The notes beneath the pieces were generated by a model. The model had not been told where the DNA came from and searched no databases. It saw only the letters and a list, made by a program, of their open reading frames with translations. Position numbers and translations under genes: made by a program. This document shows positions 1 to 12,777 of a DNA stretch of 64,000 nucleotides, piece after piece. Source of the stretch: Beroe forskalii (lineage: Eukaryota > Ctenophora > Nuda > Beroida > Beroidae); contig WFMF01000397.1 of the NCBI GenBank assembly GCA_011033025.1, positions 1-64,000 on the forward strand, read 5' to 3'. Numbering within the stretch: position 1 is the stretch's first letter; each line of letters begins with the position of its first letter.

Positions 1-239
1 GTTGTGTCAAAATTAAGTAGCCCCCTTTTTTCATTTTAAAAGGTGTGGTCTACTGAATTCTTCTTTCCACAAACACAAATAGCCGGAATGTTAGGGATCT
101 GCCACCCATGTCTGAGCCTAAGTGCATCACGAAATTCCTCCTTACAGCACCCATCCCAGTGAAGCAATGGGGAGAACAGTAAGCCAAGCCCCGGCACCTT
201 TCTCTTGGGCCAATGTGATGGACCTCACTTCAATCTGTC

Positions 240-1010
240 ATCGAAGAGCCAGACTTAATGTCAGTTAACTTCCTCATCATCCTCACTTCCTTATCCTTCA
301 TACAATCACTCGTAATGTCTGCTACACCCTCTGGCTGAAACCCAACAAGATTTGACTGCTGATCGATGATGAGCTTCTTAAGATTCTCAGTTATTCCTCT
401 TCGAAGCTTGAAACTCGAAGTCTCACACTGTCGGCTGGATTTTCGATATTCCAAGCCCGCCCAGTCATACAGGTAGGAGTGAAGAGTTCCCTTTCTATGG
501 CGATAATCTTCTTCCAATTATGGCTGGTAGGAACATCATTTATCACAACTTCTAATGAAACAAGTCTGAAATACCGGGAATAGTTCGCTGAACAAACGTC
601 CATCGATGACAAAGCGCTTTTGTGAAGGCTGTGTAGGCTGACTGTGGGCTCATCCTTTCCTATTTCTGACAGCTGTTCCACATCCCGACCCACTTTGGAA
701 ACCTTGTCCATCACATAGCTCTTTCGAAACTCCTCTGTTCCTAGCACAGCTCTAGATGACGTTCTCCTTCACTAGTTATCTTGATACCACAGCCTTTGAA
801 CATCTGTTTGGCCATTTGAAGATATTCCTTCTTGACTATGAGAACAGTTTTTGAGGCCTTAGGGTGATATCCATACTGTGGCCCCCTCTCACACAGGATG
901 TCCCACCACTTCTTGATCTCGGCAAGTTTTCCAGCTGCAGTGGAATCATCTGCGTACCAGATCTGCTTGCAATCAGACGTTTCTACAGCTTTTTTTTTTT
1001 TCTTTTTTTT
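240..1010 (-). pseudogene. Reverse transcriptase, C-terminal half (broken)
   Basis: Translation on the minus strand gives QIWYADDSTAAG, with the YADD catalytic motif, followed by a WWD..GP.YGYHPKASKT stretch and then ITSEGERHL. The reading frame jumps near position 750 into GTEEFRKSYVMDKVSK. It jumps again near 430 into ENLKKLIIDQQSNL and the FQPEGVADI tail. This is the order of a retroelement reverse transcriptase palm/thumb and its downstream connector. At least two frameshifts and a low-complexity AAAAA/GAAAA run just upstream of YADD show it is not functional. It is the 3' part of the element whose 5' part lies at 4.5-5.45 kb. Confidence 0.8.
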
Positions 1011-1989
1011 TTGGTGCAAAATCCACTGACCACGCCACACGCTTCGCTGAGGACGGTGGCAGCTCTCCACAGAGAGCTCTGCTGGGACCCATCTGGATGC
1101 ACTCTAGCGGGCTAGTAACCCCTTACCTGGGTGCCGAGGTGGTGCTCCTGGAAGCACCAAATGGTCGGGGGCGCCCTCCGAAGATTGACTACCGTGGTCC
1201 TTGGTAAGAATGGCTTGAAGGCCTGGTCCCTCTAACACTGGGCTCTGTGAGGAGTCCACCAGGTTGAGTTGTGCAGGACTCGGGCTGGTTGTTCTGGTGA
1301 AGCGGGGGTTAGATGCGGGGTTATGTGCAGGGTTGTAGTTGAAGAGTAGTTGCTTTTCAAGGTAGAAATAAAGAAAGATGATGACGTGTGAATGATTCTC
1401 CGTTCTATGTTTATACTTAATTTTTGATTTGAAAATAATAAAGTGTGTGTTCTCATGGCGATACTCTGGAAACAATGCATACAACTAGGTAGAAGACTGC
1501 AACAGTGCTTTCTACCCAGAGTTTCTGATGCCTGCTAGGAGAAAATTGGTAAGAACAAAAATGATACCCCATGAGAAGGCCATAATGGCATCATGGCGGT
1601 CATCATGAAGACATCATGATGACATGATGGGAGATCACAGTGTCTTGAGAGACCTTAATGTGACTCTAGGGATGAAAAATCTTTAGAGAATGGCCGCTTG
1701 GCCCTAATTCTCCTGTTATCCTAGAGTTCTACTAGAGTCAGGGTGTGATGTAATATCTTATGTACAAATTTTATTAAAGCAGTACTCATCAATGAAAAAC
1801 TCAATCATAGTCTTCTCATTTGCACATGTGTTAGACGATGATATGGTAGACAACCAGACTTTTTAGAATGCCCTCAACAGGGCATTAAAATGGACCAAGA
1901 AGCAGGGCTTATATGCTAACGTATTTTTTTTAAAGTGTAGACCTTTTTTGAAATGCCACCCTGAAGAGGCCATCCGAGATAGTGCTTAC

Positions 1990-3360
1990 TAAGTATACTT
2001 TTCGATGTGGTAGTCTAAAAAAACTGCGTGCTTGCAGAGAGCGTGGTAACGATGTGGTAGTCTAACAAACTGCATGATTGCAGAGAGAGTGGTAATAATG
2101 TAGTCTAACAAACTGCGTGATCATAGAGAGTGAAGGTAACAATGTGGTAGCCCAACAAACTGCGTTATTGCAGAGAGAGTGGTAACAATGTGGTAGTCTA
2201 ACAAGAAACTGCGTGATCGCAGAGAGAGGGGGTAACAATGTGGTAGTCTAACAAACTGCATGATTGCAGAGAGTGGTGTGATGTGGTAGTCTAACAAACT
2301 GCGTGACTGCAGAGAGAATTGAAACGATGTGGTAGTCTTACAACCGTGCTTGCACAGAGAGAGTAAGTAACGATGGTAGTCCTAACAAACTGCGTGATTG
2401 CAGAGAGAGTGGTAACAATGTGGTACTCTTACTGCGTGATTGCAGAGAGAGTGGTAACGATGTGGTAGTCTTACTGCGTGTTCTAGAGAGAATGGTAACG
2501 ATGTGGTAGTCTTACTGCGTGTTCTAGAGAGAATGGTAACGATGTGTTAGTCTAACAAACTGCGTTATTGCAGAGTGGTAACAATGTGGTAGTCTAACAA
2601 ACTGCGTGATTGCAGAGAAAGTGGTAACGATGTGGAAGTCTAACAAACTGCGTGCTTGCAGAGTTAGTGGTAACGATGTGGTAGACGGTAGTCTTACTGC
2701 GTGATCCAGAGAGAGTGGTAACGATGTGGTAGTCTATTAAACTGCGTGATTGCAGAGAAAGTGGTAACAACGTGGTAGTCTAAAAACTGCGTTATTGCAG
2801 AGTGAAGCCCAACGATGTGGTAGTCTTACAAACTGCGTGATTGCAGAGAGTGGTAACGATGTGGTGGGCTAAAACCTGATTGCAAAAAAGTGGTAAAACG
2901 TGGGGGTTTTAAAACTGCGTTATTAAAAAGGGGGTTTTAAAAATGGGCTAACAAACTTTGATTTTGGGGAAATGGTAACAATTTGGAGTCTTTTCCGAGT
3001 GTTCTTAAAAAGTTTTTAACGATTTGGGAGTCTAACCAAAAGCGTGATTTCAGAGAAAGTTTAACATTGTGGTAGTCTAACAAACCCTGCGTGATTGCAG
3101 AGAGAGTGGTAACGATGCAGTGGGGGTCCCCCCCTTGTGATTTCAGAGATTGGTTTTAAAGGTAGTTAACAAACTGCGGGTTTTCAAAATGGGAACGATG
3201 GGGGGGGTTAACAAACTGGTGATTGCAAAAGATTGGAACATTTTTTGGGGCTAAAACCTTTCGTGATTTGGGGAAATGGTAACGATGCAAAATGGTCCTT
3301 TCCCAAAAGGATTCAAAAGATTGGTAACGATGGGTGACTCCCCAAAATGCCGGGGGTAAT
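1990..3360. repeat. Degenerate ~44-50 bp minisatellite
   Basis: About 25 imperfect copies of a unit containing GATGTGGTAGTCTAACAAA, CTGCGTGATTGCAGAGAGA and GTGGTAAC are arranged head to tail. Copies up to ~2860 are clean. After that the same unit can still be traced, but it is distorted by extra G/T runs, so either divergence or base-calling quality changes there. The array lies inside the decayed retroelement. Confidence 0.9.
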
Positions 3361-3960
3361 AAAATTTAATAAATTGGGTTTTTTTGAGTATTTGGTCCCT
3401 TAAAAAGGGGGTTTTTCCGGGGGCCCCTGAACATTCCCGGGGGTTGTTTCCCCTTGCGGGTTGGTCCCTTTAATGGGTTTTTATTTGGTGGTAAGGTTCT
3501 TTTGGGTCCAAAACCCGATTTAGGGGAAAAAAGCAAAACCTGGAGTCCCCAGCTGGGGGGGAGTCCCGCCAGGGGGAGGACCAAGGGGCCCAAGACCTGC
3601 ACTATCTGTAAATGATGGCACCTCTCTAAAAGGTGTGGCTCCACACCACATGGTCTGAGTCCATGAGGTTATAGGTTGCACTTCAGGCTCGGGGGCTATT
3701 CCCCCCAAAAGGGGCTTTGAAACCTCCCCCGAGGGGAAAAAGCTCCACCATGAGGTTTATTCTCCTTTTCCTGGTTTCTACAGCTGAAGATAAGTCGCCC
3801 GATCAGTGGGTTTGAAAGCCATAGCTAACATCTCCCCTTTTCCCCTTTATAAGAACCCCGGTACCCCTTTTTTTGATCATCCCGACAAAAAGCATGGGGT
3901 TTGATAAATTGGGTGAAATTTTTGGAGGGGGGGACAAAACTCTGAAAGAAACTGCACTCT
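2870..3960. other. Homopolymer-swollen, probably low-quality sequence
   Basis: Runs of three to six identical bases dominate, and known repeat units and retroelement codons are distorted by extra bases. Some retroelement peptide still reads through on the minus strand near 3.6-3.7 kb. I find no independent gene here. Confidence 0.6.
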
Positions 3961-4503
3961 CTGTTGATCAGTTAAACCCATTGTTCGTCCACCAGCAAGC
4001 AAACCCCGTGCCAGGCACCCCCTTTGCCCCCATTGCTTGTTGTTCAACCCAAATCACATGTCTGCGAGGACCTGGCCTGCGTGTCTGACTTAAAACATTG
4101 AAACAGCTTTCCCAGATTCGCCTCAGTATTCCCCAACACCAACGGTCTCACCTACCACCTTTTTCTTTCCCTTTTGTAAGGGGAACCGGCATTGCTTTTC
4201 GCGAGGCGTTGGGCTGATTTTTTGATGAACCTTTTCCCCTAAATGGCTCCCTCTGATGCCTTTCCATGATCTAAACACAAAAATTGTTTCCAGGAGCCGC
4301 ATCTATGAGAGTGGCCACCTGAAAAGGGTTTTAGCGACTTTGTAGACCAGTTGTCCATCAATCTGTTCAAAAATCACTGGCTGGGGGTTCTTGGGCAGTT
4401 ATTTCCATCTTTAAAATGCTGCGGTGCTGGTCTACCATCAGGGTGTTTTGCAGCTAGAACAGTCTTCAGGCCGAGTTAGTTTATGAACCCCTTGACATCA
4501 CTA

Positions 4504-5170
4504 TCATTGTCTATCAAGCTTAACAGCTTTACCCACTTGTCCCAGTAACATCAGTCTTGTGAAGGCTACATATAAATCCAACTTCTTTCTCTCAGTGACT
4601 CGCCTACCCGAACTTGAATCTCTAGCTTCATCCATGAGACTTTGTAGATCACCTTCACTCCATTTAACAAGCCTACACAAGAATTTTTGGTATTGTTCTG
4701 TTTTGGAGTTTGCTGAGGGCTTCTGTAGCATAAGAGGGATGAAAACATGTATCATGGATAAAGACTGATCTCGCCATGCTGTTTGATCTGTGAACAGGTA
4801 TATGAGCCTTGTTATCTCCCTTGATAAACTGAACACCAGCTTTCCCTCGTGGTAGAGTAAACAAGTTCTTCTTCCACTTGGTAATCTCCAGATACAGAGC
4901 CTGATCACCTGCTGTATGACATTTTCACCCTTCAACTCGCCCCATTTCAGAAGATTGGCATCCCTTGCTTTGCAGCCCATACAACACCAGAATCTTCAGA
5001 TTTACTGAGCTTATCATACTCCTCATCTGATATCGTAAACAAGAACAATGAAACCAAACCTGGCAAACATCACACATAAGTCCTTTCCCGTCATCCGAAA
5101 CATCACACTTACAAACTGGACAATTTACCTCACTTATACAGTTTGTTATGGGTGCACTTGTCCTAGCCTT
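4504..5170 (-). pseudogene. PHD-finger and N-terminal region of the retroelement (broken)
   Basis: On the minus strand, 5150-5055 encodes CPVCKCDVSDDGKGLMCDVC followed by QVWFHCSCL. This is a PHD-like Cys4-His-Cys3 finger with the usual W before the last cysteine pair. A frameshift follows near 5030. An open stretch of 158 codons then runs to 4504 with WSEGDLQSLMDEARD and VAFTRLMLLGQVGKAVKL, a helical region commonly found before the reverse transcriptase in this element type. It is part of the dead element spanning 230-5450 and not a cellular gene. Confidence 0.7.
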
Positions 5171-5450
5171 ACTTTTCTTGGGCCTTCCAGCACTCTTCTT
5201 TCGTGGAGGTGGTCATGGAGGGGTTGGTGAGCAGAAATGTGTGGTGTCTGGGTTGCAACTGAAGCAAACTTCTGGATCAGTGTCTTCAGTAGTGGAGGAG
5301 GAGCCCTCAGCCCCTCTGCCATCAGCCATGTCATCCTGTAACAAGACTGAGGACTCCTCCCCCTCCTCCTCAAACTTTTCTCTCTGTGGCATTGCACTCC
5401 TGATATCTCACAGGAAAACGCAGCAATGCCACAATGAGTCCGGTTCAAAG

Positions 5451-6630
5451 AATTGAGTTAGGGGTCCTCAAATTTGATTGTAATTAGTAGTGTTGTTAAG
5501 TTTAAATACCTTGTAGTGTTGTTAAGTTTAAATACCTTGTCATAAGGACTTGCAATAGTAGTCATTCAAGTAAAAGCTGCCATTTATATATTAGAGGTGA
5601 TCCCAGGGCCCTGTGTGAACCCCAAGTGACACGTTGCGGTTCTCTCAGGGTCCTCCTACTGACCCCTAGTTGAATTCCTAGTGCACCTTTCAAGGCTGAT
5701 CCCTTGGTCAGTGGTAACTGGTCACCTCGACTGATCCACTTGGTGTTAACACTTAACACTATTTATGACTGTGTTTCAAGAAATTCTTACAACTTAAACT
5801 GGATTCTGACCTCTTGTAAACATTGACTGACCCTACCTGGCACCTCAGTCCTCACACATATCACTTTAATGATGAACTTTTATAAATGTTTGATGTTGAT
5901 ATTTGAATAGCTTCAATAAAAGGTTAAATAATTCATATAACACTCATTAAAACACCCATTTATAAAGCACACACTGAAAGGCCTAATAGATTAACAAGAT
6001 CATTTATGGCTTTTTGTTGACCCCTTTGTTGGCCAAGAAATAAAATGAATAGCCAATAGTCAGGCTATGCTGAGAGGGGTTCTGGGGTTAGTAAGGTGAG
6101 AATGGATTCCAAAGTGAAACGTTTATGAAGGCATTCACTAATGTCATACTACTGTTGTAGGACTTACCTGTTTATCAAACTGTTTGAGCATGGTCAGTAT
6201 AATAAAGTTAAAAGCTCATCTATACAATGTATGCACTATGCACGACTATAAAACTTGATTGGAAAAATAATAGAAAGGTCATTGGTCAGGTAGGAGAGAC
6301 AGCCAATGATTAATAAAAATCAATACTACATGTCAAATCAGTCACATAGTACGTGTTAAATAATTATCAGTCTAGAGTGAGTCACTGATCCGGGATCATT
6401 CACCAGGCAAGTAAGGGTCACACGAGAATCAACCGACAACCAGAGGTCATTAAGTAGCAAATATTGTTAAGAGCTACCTGGGAGTCAGCAAGGGTCATCA
6501 GGGCCAGGAGGCATACGATAATAATTTGTAAATACTTATTTTCTTATCTTTCTATACTCCGATTGAATTAATAGAAGTTGGATTATTGATCCTGGCAATT
6601 TACATGTAACATATTTCGTCTTGTGAGGTG
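5451..6630. other. Intergenic, no gene seen
   Basis: AT-rich DNA with short interrupted frames only. At about 5488-5540 a 26-bp unit containing TAGTGTTGTTAAGTTTAAAT occurs twice in direct tandem. No RNA gene or domain was recognised. Confidence 0.6.
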
Positions 6631-6639
6631 ATGTTTAGG

Positions 6640-8620
6640 CCCTACTTTCCCCCCAATTTTTTTTTATTTTGGGGGAAATTAGGGTTTATTTCAGCTTTTT
6701 GTTCCCAAAGTCCTGGGCCTAATTTGCATTCCCCCCCTGGGGAACAAACCCCAACTGACTGTTTTACTGAGGCCCCCAACCCCCTGGGTATACTTTTTCA
6801 GACCCCCTTTCCCCTTTTAGCATATTCAAACCCGAGGCAAACAAGAAAATTTTATTTTTTACCGGTAGGGGCAACCCCAAGGGGTTCCCGGTTTAACCAT
6901 TGGCCCGGATTATTTAGGGGCCCTTTTACCCCTTTTCCAAGGGAATTATATTATACCGCCAGAAAGGAAAAGGGTTTGGGAAAGGAGGTGGCAAGGGGAA
7001 ACCCCACTTGGTTTATCCCTAAACCCCCCTTTTACCTTTCCCCCCCTAAAATTTTGGGGAATTTTTTTTATAATTTAATGGCCCCAAAGTTAAAAGAAGG
7101 AAAAACCCGGGGTTTCCCCCTTTTGGGCCCCTTCTGACCCAAAAGTGGTCCCCTTTTTGACCATTGGCTGACTTCCAAAAACCTTTTTGAAAATGAGTCT
7201 TGATTGCCCCTTTTACCCTCTTCCCCCCTTTTTGATTCCCCTGGTAGCATTGGGCCCCCCTTCCCCCCGGATCCGTTTACAAATCTGACATTAAAAGGGT
7301 TCAACCCCGGCCCCTAATCCCTTTTTTAACCAAAAAGGGGCCTTCCAGTAAAAAAACCCCGTTTTATAATCTCAGATGAAAATTAGCCCGAACCTTTTAA
7401 AAGGAACCAGTGAGCCCCCGAGAAAACCCCCTGGTTTACTTTGGGGTTTTCAGGCCCCCCATGTCCCAATTTCCCCTAGTGGCCCCCCTGGTGATTCCCA
7501 AATCTGAATTTTTTGCTTTTTTGGGAAATCTGTTTATCCATGCTGGCCACCCCGGAACCGGGAGCAGTGGTTCACCCAAAAATTCAACCAAAAAAGGGCC
7601 CTTTTTTTAGATTTTGTTAAAAAACCAATTAAAATTTACCCAAAAAAATCTTTTTAAAAAAAAATTTGGGAAAATTGTTCCAAGCCAAAAAATAAAACAC
7701 ATTAAAAATCAACAACCAATTTTTGAAAAATCAAAATTTTTTTAAAAAAACCCAAAAAACCCAAAAAAAAAAAAAAACTAAAAACCAAAAACCAAAAAAC
7801 CCAAGGGCCCCCCATTTTTTTTTGGGGGTTTTTTTTTTTTTGGGCTTCATCCCCCCAACACTTGAAAATGAGTTTGCCCAACAATTATGACCTTGATATT
7901 ATAAAAGAATTTGAAGCCAATTTTTGGTGTTTTTAACCAGTTTTCCCGGCCCATTTAAAATAGACCAATTTAAGGACACACCTTAAGGCCCTTTTTGACA
8001 ACCTGTCGAAAAAAATCAAATGGGGCCCCGGAAAAAAAATATTCAATGAATTTGTATTCCTTCACTAAGTGTTTTGTTAATTTTATGCTTGGGTACAAAC
8101 AAAAAACCAAAAGAAGTTTCCGTTTCATTCAGGGAGGTACGCCCTGCAACCCCGCAACAGGGGGGACTGGGGGCCCACTTATAAAAAGTTTTTGCAAAAA
8201 CAACCCCCAAAAGGGGAGGTATTGGGCTGAAGATGCCCCCCACTCATCTTTTGGGGGCCACTGATCCCGTTTCCCCTTGGAACCAAAGGGTCATGTTGGT
8301 GTTCAAGTTCGGGAAATTAAGGGAAAAACCTTGACAGTCTTAAAGAAAAGATTTCTTTTAACCCAAAAAATGCTTAAAAATTTTTTTCAATTTTTTCAAA
8401 TTTAAACCAAGATCTGTTTTCCCTTTTAGTTGAAATTTGATTTTTGGGCCCCACTTTTTCCCCTGAGGCCCGGCCCGGGGAACATTGGGGGTTTTGACAC
8501 CCCCGGACCGAAACCACCAAAGTTTTTGGTTCATTAACTAAAAACCGGGCCCAAATAAACCCAAAATCTTTTTTTCCAAAATATGGGGATTTGGGGGGGA
8601 TGCCCCCCCTGCAAACATGT
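6640..8620. other. Homopolymer-swollen sequence, likely base-calling artefact
   Basis: Almost every base sits in a run of two to eight identical bases, for example CCCCC-TTTTT-GGGG blocks, unlike the flanks. Long open frames here (for example plus 6628-7137) are rich in P, G, F and K codons made of homopolymers and show no domain. They are best treated as artefacts. From ~8620 to 9170 the sequence is normal again and no gene was recognised. Confidence 0.65.
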
Positions 8621-9176
8621 TGGGAACCCAATGTATATTGGCCTCTGGGAGGGGGTACGATTTGTTCCCATCCACAGTAGCTCCTGGCACAAAATTCTGG
8701 CAGGAGGCCCCTGTGCTGGGGTTTCTGTTTGGATCTCTTGTAGATCCACCAGCCGTTACGTTTACCAGTAAAAGTAGACGCCCCCCTCCCCCCTTAAAAT
8801 TTTGTACTGTGCTGCAAAGTCAGTATTGTGTGCAACAGCTGGGCACTATTTGCTGTATACAAATAGTATAGTAAACTTGGTGAAGACACCACAGTAACAG
8901 TAATCAGCTGATAAATTAATACCCCTAATACCTGTTGACGACCTTAAACTAAACAATTAAACATATTATTATTTAACTTGTAAAACCAGATCAACATATG
9001 AACTCACGCTGATATTAGCAGGTATACACTTCTAAAACTATTCAATTTAATGAAAAAATGTATAATTAGTCAAATAAAAAGTTTCATTTATGGGCTGGGT
9101 TATTGATTGCAAAGTTGATAATTGAGTACGTACAGACTTTCATCCCTTGACATTAATGTGGGTAATTTTGATTGTA

Positions 9177-10457
9177 TTACAAAATACGCAGGCTCTGAAG
9201 CATATCACAGAATCCATCCTTGTCCCTCACGTATCTATCGATCTTCTCGCTGTTTTGCACTGTCAGCTGTTTCTTCCACCCTCCCACCTTGCCTTCTCTC
9301 AGGAAATGCTTTGTGTCGTCCCGCATTGCACTTCTTCCAAAGAAACTAGGACACCCGGCACATAGTTCAGATCCCTCTGTTTCATCCTATCGAAGGTTGA
9401 GTTGTGCACCACTTCTCTCAGACGGGTGTCTGGGATGTCTCCACGATCCAGAACTCCAGGACTTTCCTCATCGTGTAGAAGCAGTTGAAGATGAGGTCCT
9501 CGTAGGAGACAACCAGAAGGCGTTTGATCCGTCCCTCAAAACACCATCCACTCACAGAGTTTACCCAGTCGCCGAACTGCGTTTTCCCTGGGTTGGATTG
9601 GGTTTAAGGAATAGCTTGATAAGTAACTCTGATTAAAAGAGCAATTTGAACATAACTTGGAGCCCATCACCCATTCATCGTCACTCATATAAACCGGGAA
9701 ATAGTAATTGAATACATATTTATATCACATGATAACTAAGAATGTACCTTTACAAAACAGATCGACCATTGTGTCGAGGCTCCCCTCATACTCGTCAAGT
9801 GTGAACAGGTTCATGTGGTGCTGGAAAGACACGACCACGTCCTTAGGGTTCCTGCACTAGGTAGATCACTCTGCAGTTGGCTATGTCAGGAGGCATCAGA
9901 TGGACAGGTAGGTGTTCCTTGTATATCCTGAGAGGTGGATTGGAAGCATCTGATTGGTTGTCTGACAAAGTGGGGGCTCCTGATTGGTTGTCAGACAGAT
10001 CGGTGGCTTCTGATTGGTTGTCAGGTGCTCCGGTGACTCCTGATTGGACAGGTGGTACTGTGCAGTACATGGGAATGTCCACTAGCAGCAGATCCATCAG
10101 CATACTCTTCATCCACGTTGAACCTGGAATCAGGAAAAATAGTCATGACATTGGTGGTAGGTTACAATTAAGTTTGAAATGAAGAATTTGCTGCGTCGTG
10201 GAATAATAATTTTCTCAAAACACTGATCGCTAGATAAAGAGGTTGGTGTAGGTACATGATATTAGGAATTTCAGTAGCCCCTGTTCACCTGATTTAGGGA
10301 AGCTTGCAATGAAGACATCCCTCTCCTCCACCTGCCTGCCCCTTATCTCTTCTATCTTCTCCTGATCTAGGAATGCCGGCAACACCACTCCATCCTCAGA
10401 GAGGGTGTGGTAGAAGGGGATCTCAGGGGTCTTCACTGAGTCCTCACTTCGCTGCAT
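9177..10457 (-). pseudogene. Cytosolic sulfotransferase (SULT1-like), frameshifted
   Basis: Cytosolic sulfotransferases transfer sulfate from PAPS to hydroxyl or amine groups. Exon 1 (10457-10289) starts with ATG and ends in ERDVFIASFPKSG, the 5'-phosphosulfate loop, cut by a phase-1 intron. Exon 2 (10123-9748) continues STWMKSMLMDLLL, then IYKEHLPVHL with the catalytic His, then NPKDVVVSF. Exon 3 (from 9587) gives FGDWVNSVSGW, LLVVSYEDL and STFDRMK. The C-terminal PAPS motif reads LREGKVGGWKK. The frame breaks near 9846, 9450 and 9343, each fixed by a single-base change, so this is either a recent pseudogene or a gene with sequencing errors. A four-unit in-frame insert (DNQS repeats) separates TM..CTVPP from NPPLRIYKEH. 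A good 3' splice site lies ~18 nt before the ATG. Confidence 0.85.
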
Positions 10458-10902
10458 CTTTTCCTGGGACACTAAACAGAGAAGACTTCAATATAGTTGC
10501 ACTGTAGGAGAGCTGATAGGAACGTCCTCCCTCGGTGTGGTATTGAAGAGTTCGTCAGACGGATGAAAGAGGGTTCTGTGAGAGAAGTGTGACTGAGTTG
10601 AGTGTTAATCCTTGCGGTAATATGGATGGTCTTAATGATAGAGGTATTAATGTAGTCGCCTTATTGGATTGTCTTCGTCAAGCACTCTTGGTAGTTAGAG
10701 TCGTAATAATGTACAAATGGTAAAGTGGTCTCTGGTCAGCAAATTAGTGGGTTTGGAATGCACACTCTTATCCAATCACATGATTAAACTCAAATAAGCG
10801 TCAAATTATCTTCAGGTCAGACTGGATTTAGAAATTAAAATTGTTACGTAGTCACGAACTCTCTACATTTGAATCCCCATGTTCACCTAACTACCTACAC
10901 AG

Positions 10903-11940
<1,038 letters not shown>

Positions 11941-12184
11941 GAATTGAATTGAATGCGGTACTAATTAGTCGATAAATTAGTAATTACCAAATAAAGTCAA
12001 CCATTAAATTGATATTGATGTGTTTTTAATTATGTTTCTATTACTGTATGTTTTTACATTATCATTTTCATCTTTTTATTTTTCAATTTTAGCCTGGACC
12101 CCCTTTATTGCGTAAAATGTACAGTTTTAAGTTTAAATTTTGATAATATTTTGATGGTGTTATTTCGTTTCAGATTTTTTTAAA

Positions 12185-12420
12185 TTATTGATGAATGAAT
12201 AATATGAATTGTTAATAATAATAATAATATCAATTTTTTACAGCACACATTCTAAAAATATCCTTTCTTCCCGTATAATAAGATGCAAATTCCATGTGCT
12301 GAGGGCAGACATCAAGTCAATTATGAAAACTGTTAAAAGAGTCACCCACTAAGGACTAATAATAGTTATATGGTTAATCATATTGAAAATAAACTAGAAT
12401 AAATGCAACTAAAAGTGTAC
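12185..12420 (+). mobile_element. SINE-like dispersed repeat, copy 1
   Basis: Begins with TGAATGAATAATATGAATTG, then TTTTTACAGCACA, a middle TGTGCTGAGGG, and GACTGTTAACAAGG-type sequence ending near CACCCACTAAGG. The same order occurs at 33.57-33.96 kb, where it is bounded by a target duplication, and in part at 40.65-40.76 kb. No tRNA head or poly(A) tail was recognised, so the class is uncertain. Confidence 0.6.
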
Positions 12421-12777
12421 TCTTTAAAACTAGTACATTTGGCGTTGACAAATTACGGGAATGAAATCTAATATTTTTCAATGGAGATAATTCAATTTTG
12501 TATTTTGCCATTGTTGAAATGTCGAAAGTGATTTAGACTTCCCTGGTTAATTCAAAGAAGAACATTGAAATGTTATGATGTGACAAAACAACAATCGTTT
12601 CGTTGATGGATAAATGTGATGGGGATGCTCTTATTTTATGATAATTTTGAATGCTATTTATTTTAGGGGTCCAGGTTCCATATGCATTTATTTGAATGAA
12701 TAATGATTTGCTTTACTTGCCTCTTGAATGTACAGTGCATATCACCGCTATCAGTGACGGTGTTTCAGCATAATCTA

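Larger units (their letters stand above)
230..5450 (-). mobile_element. Decayed retrotransposon with PHD finger and reverse transcriptase, interrupted by a minisatellite
   Basis: Minus-strand fragments in several frames follow the order expected of one retroelement. A PHD-like zinc finger lies near 5.0-5.15 kb, a conserved helical region near 4.5-4.95 kb, and a pre-RT segment (KHPDGRPAP near 4.4 kb). A possible catalytic-core remnant lies near 3.5-4.1 kb, and the YADD half of the reverse transcriptase with its downstream region at 0.23-1.01 kb. Frameshifts and stops break it throughout, so it is dead. A 47-bp tandem repeat separates the two halves. The YADDSTAAG..WWD..GP..GY pattern is widespread in metazoan retroelements. 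I cannot decide between a DIRS-like and a LINE-like class because no endonuclease or recombinase is visible. Confidence 0.75.

Noticed and set aside
1104..1484. Open frame next to the reverse transcriptase fragment
   Set aside because: Its peptide does not continue the reverse transcriptase order expected just before YADD, and it is AT-biased. Treated as noncoding.
6628..7137. 169-codon plus-strand open frame
   Set aside because: Built from homopolymer codons in the poor-quality stretch, with no domain and no conserved pattern.
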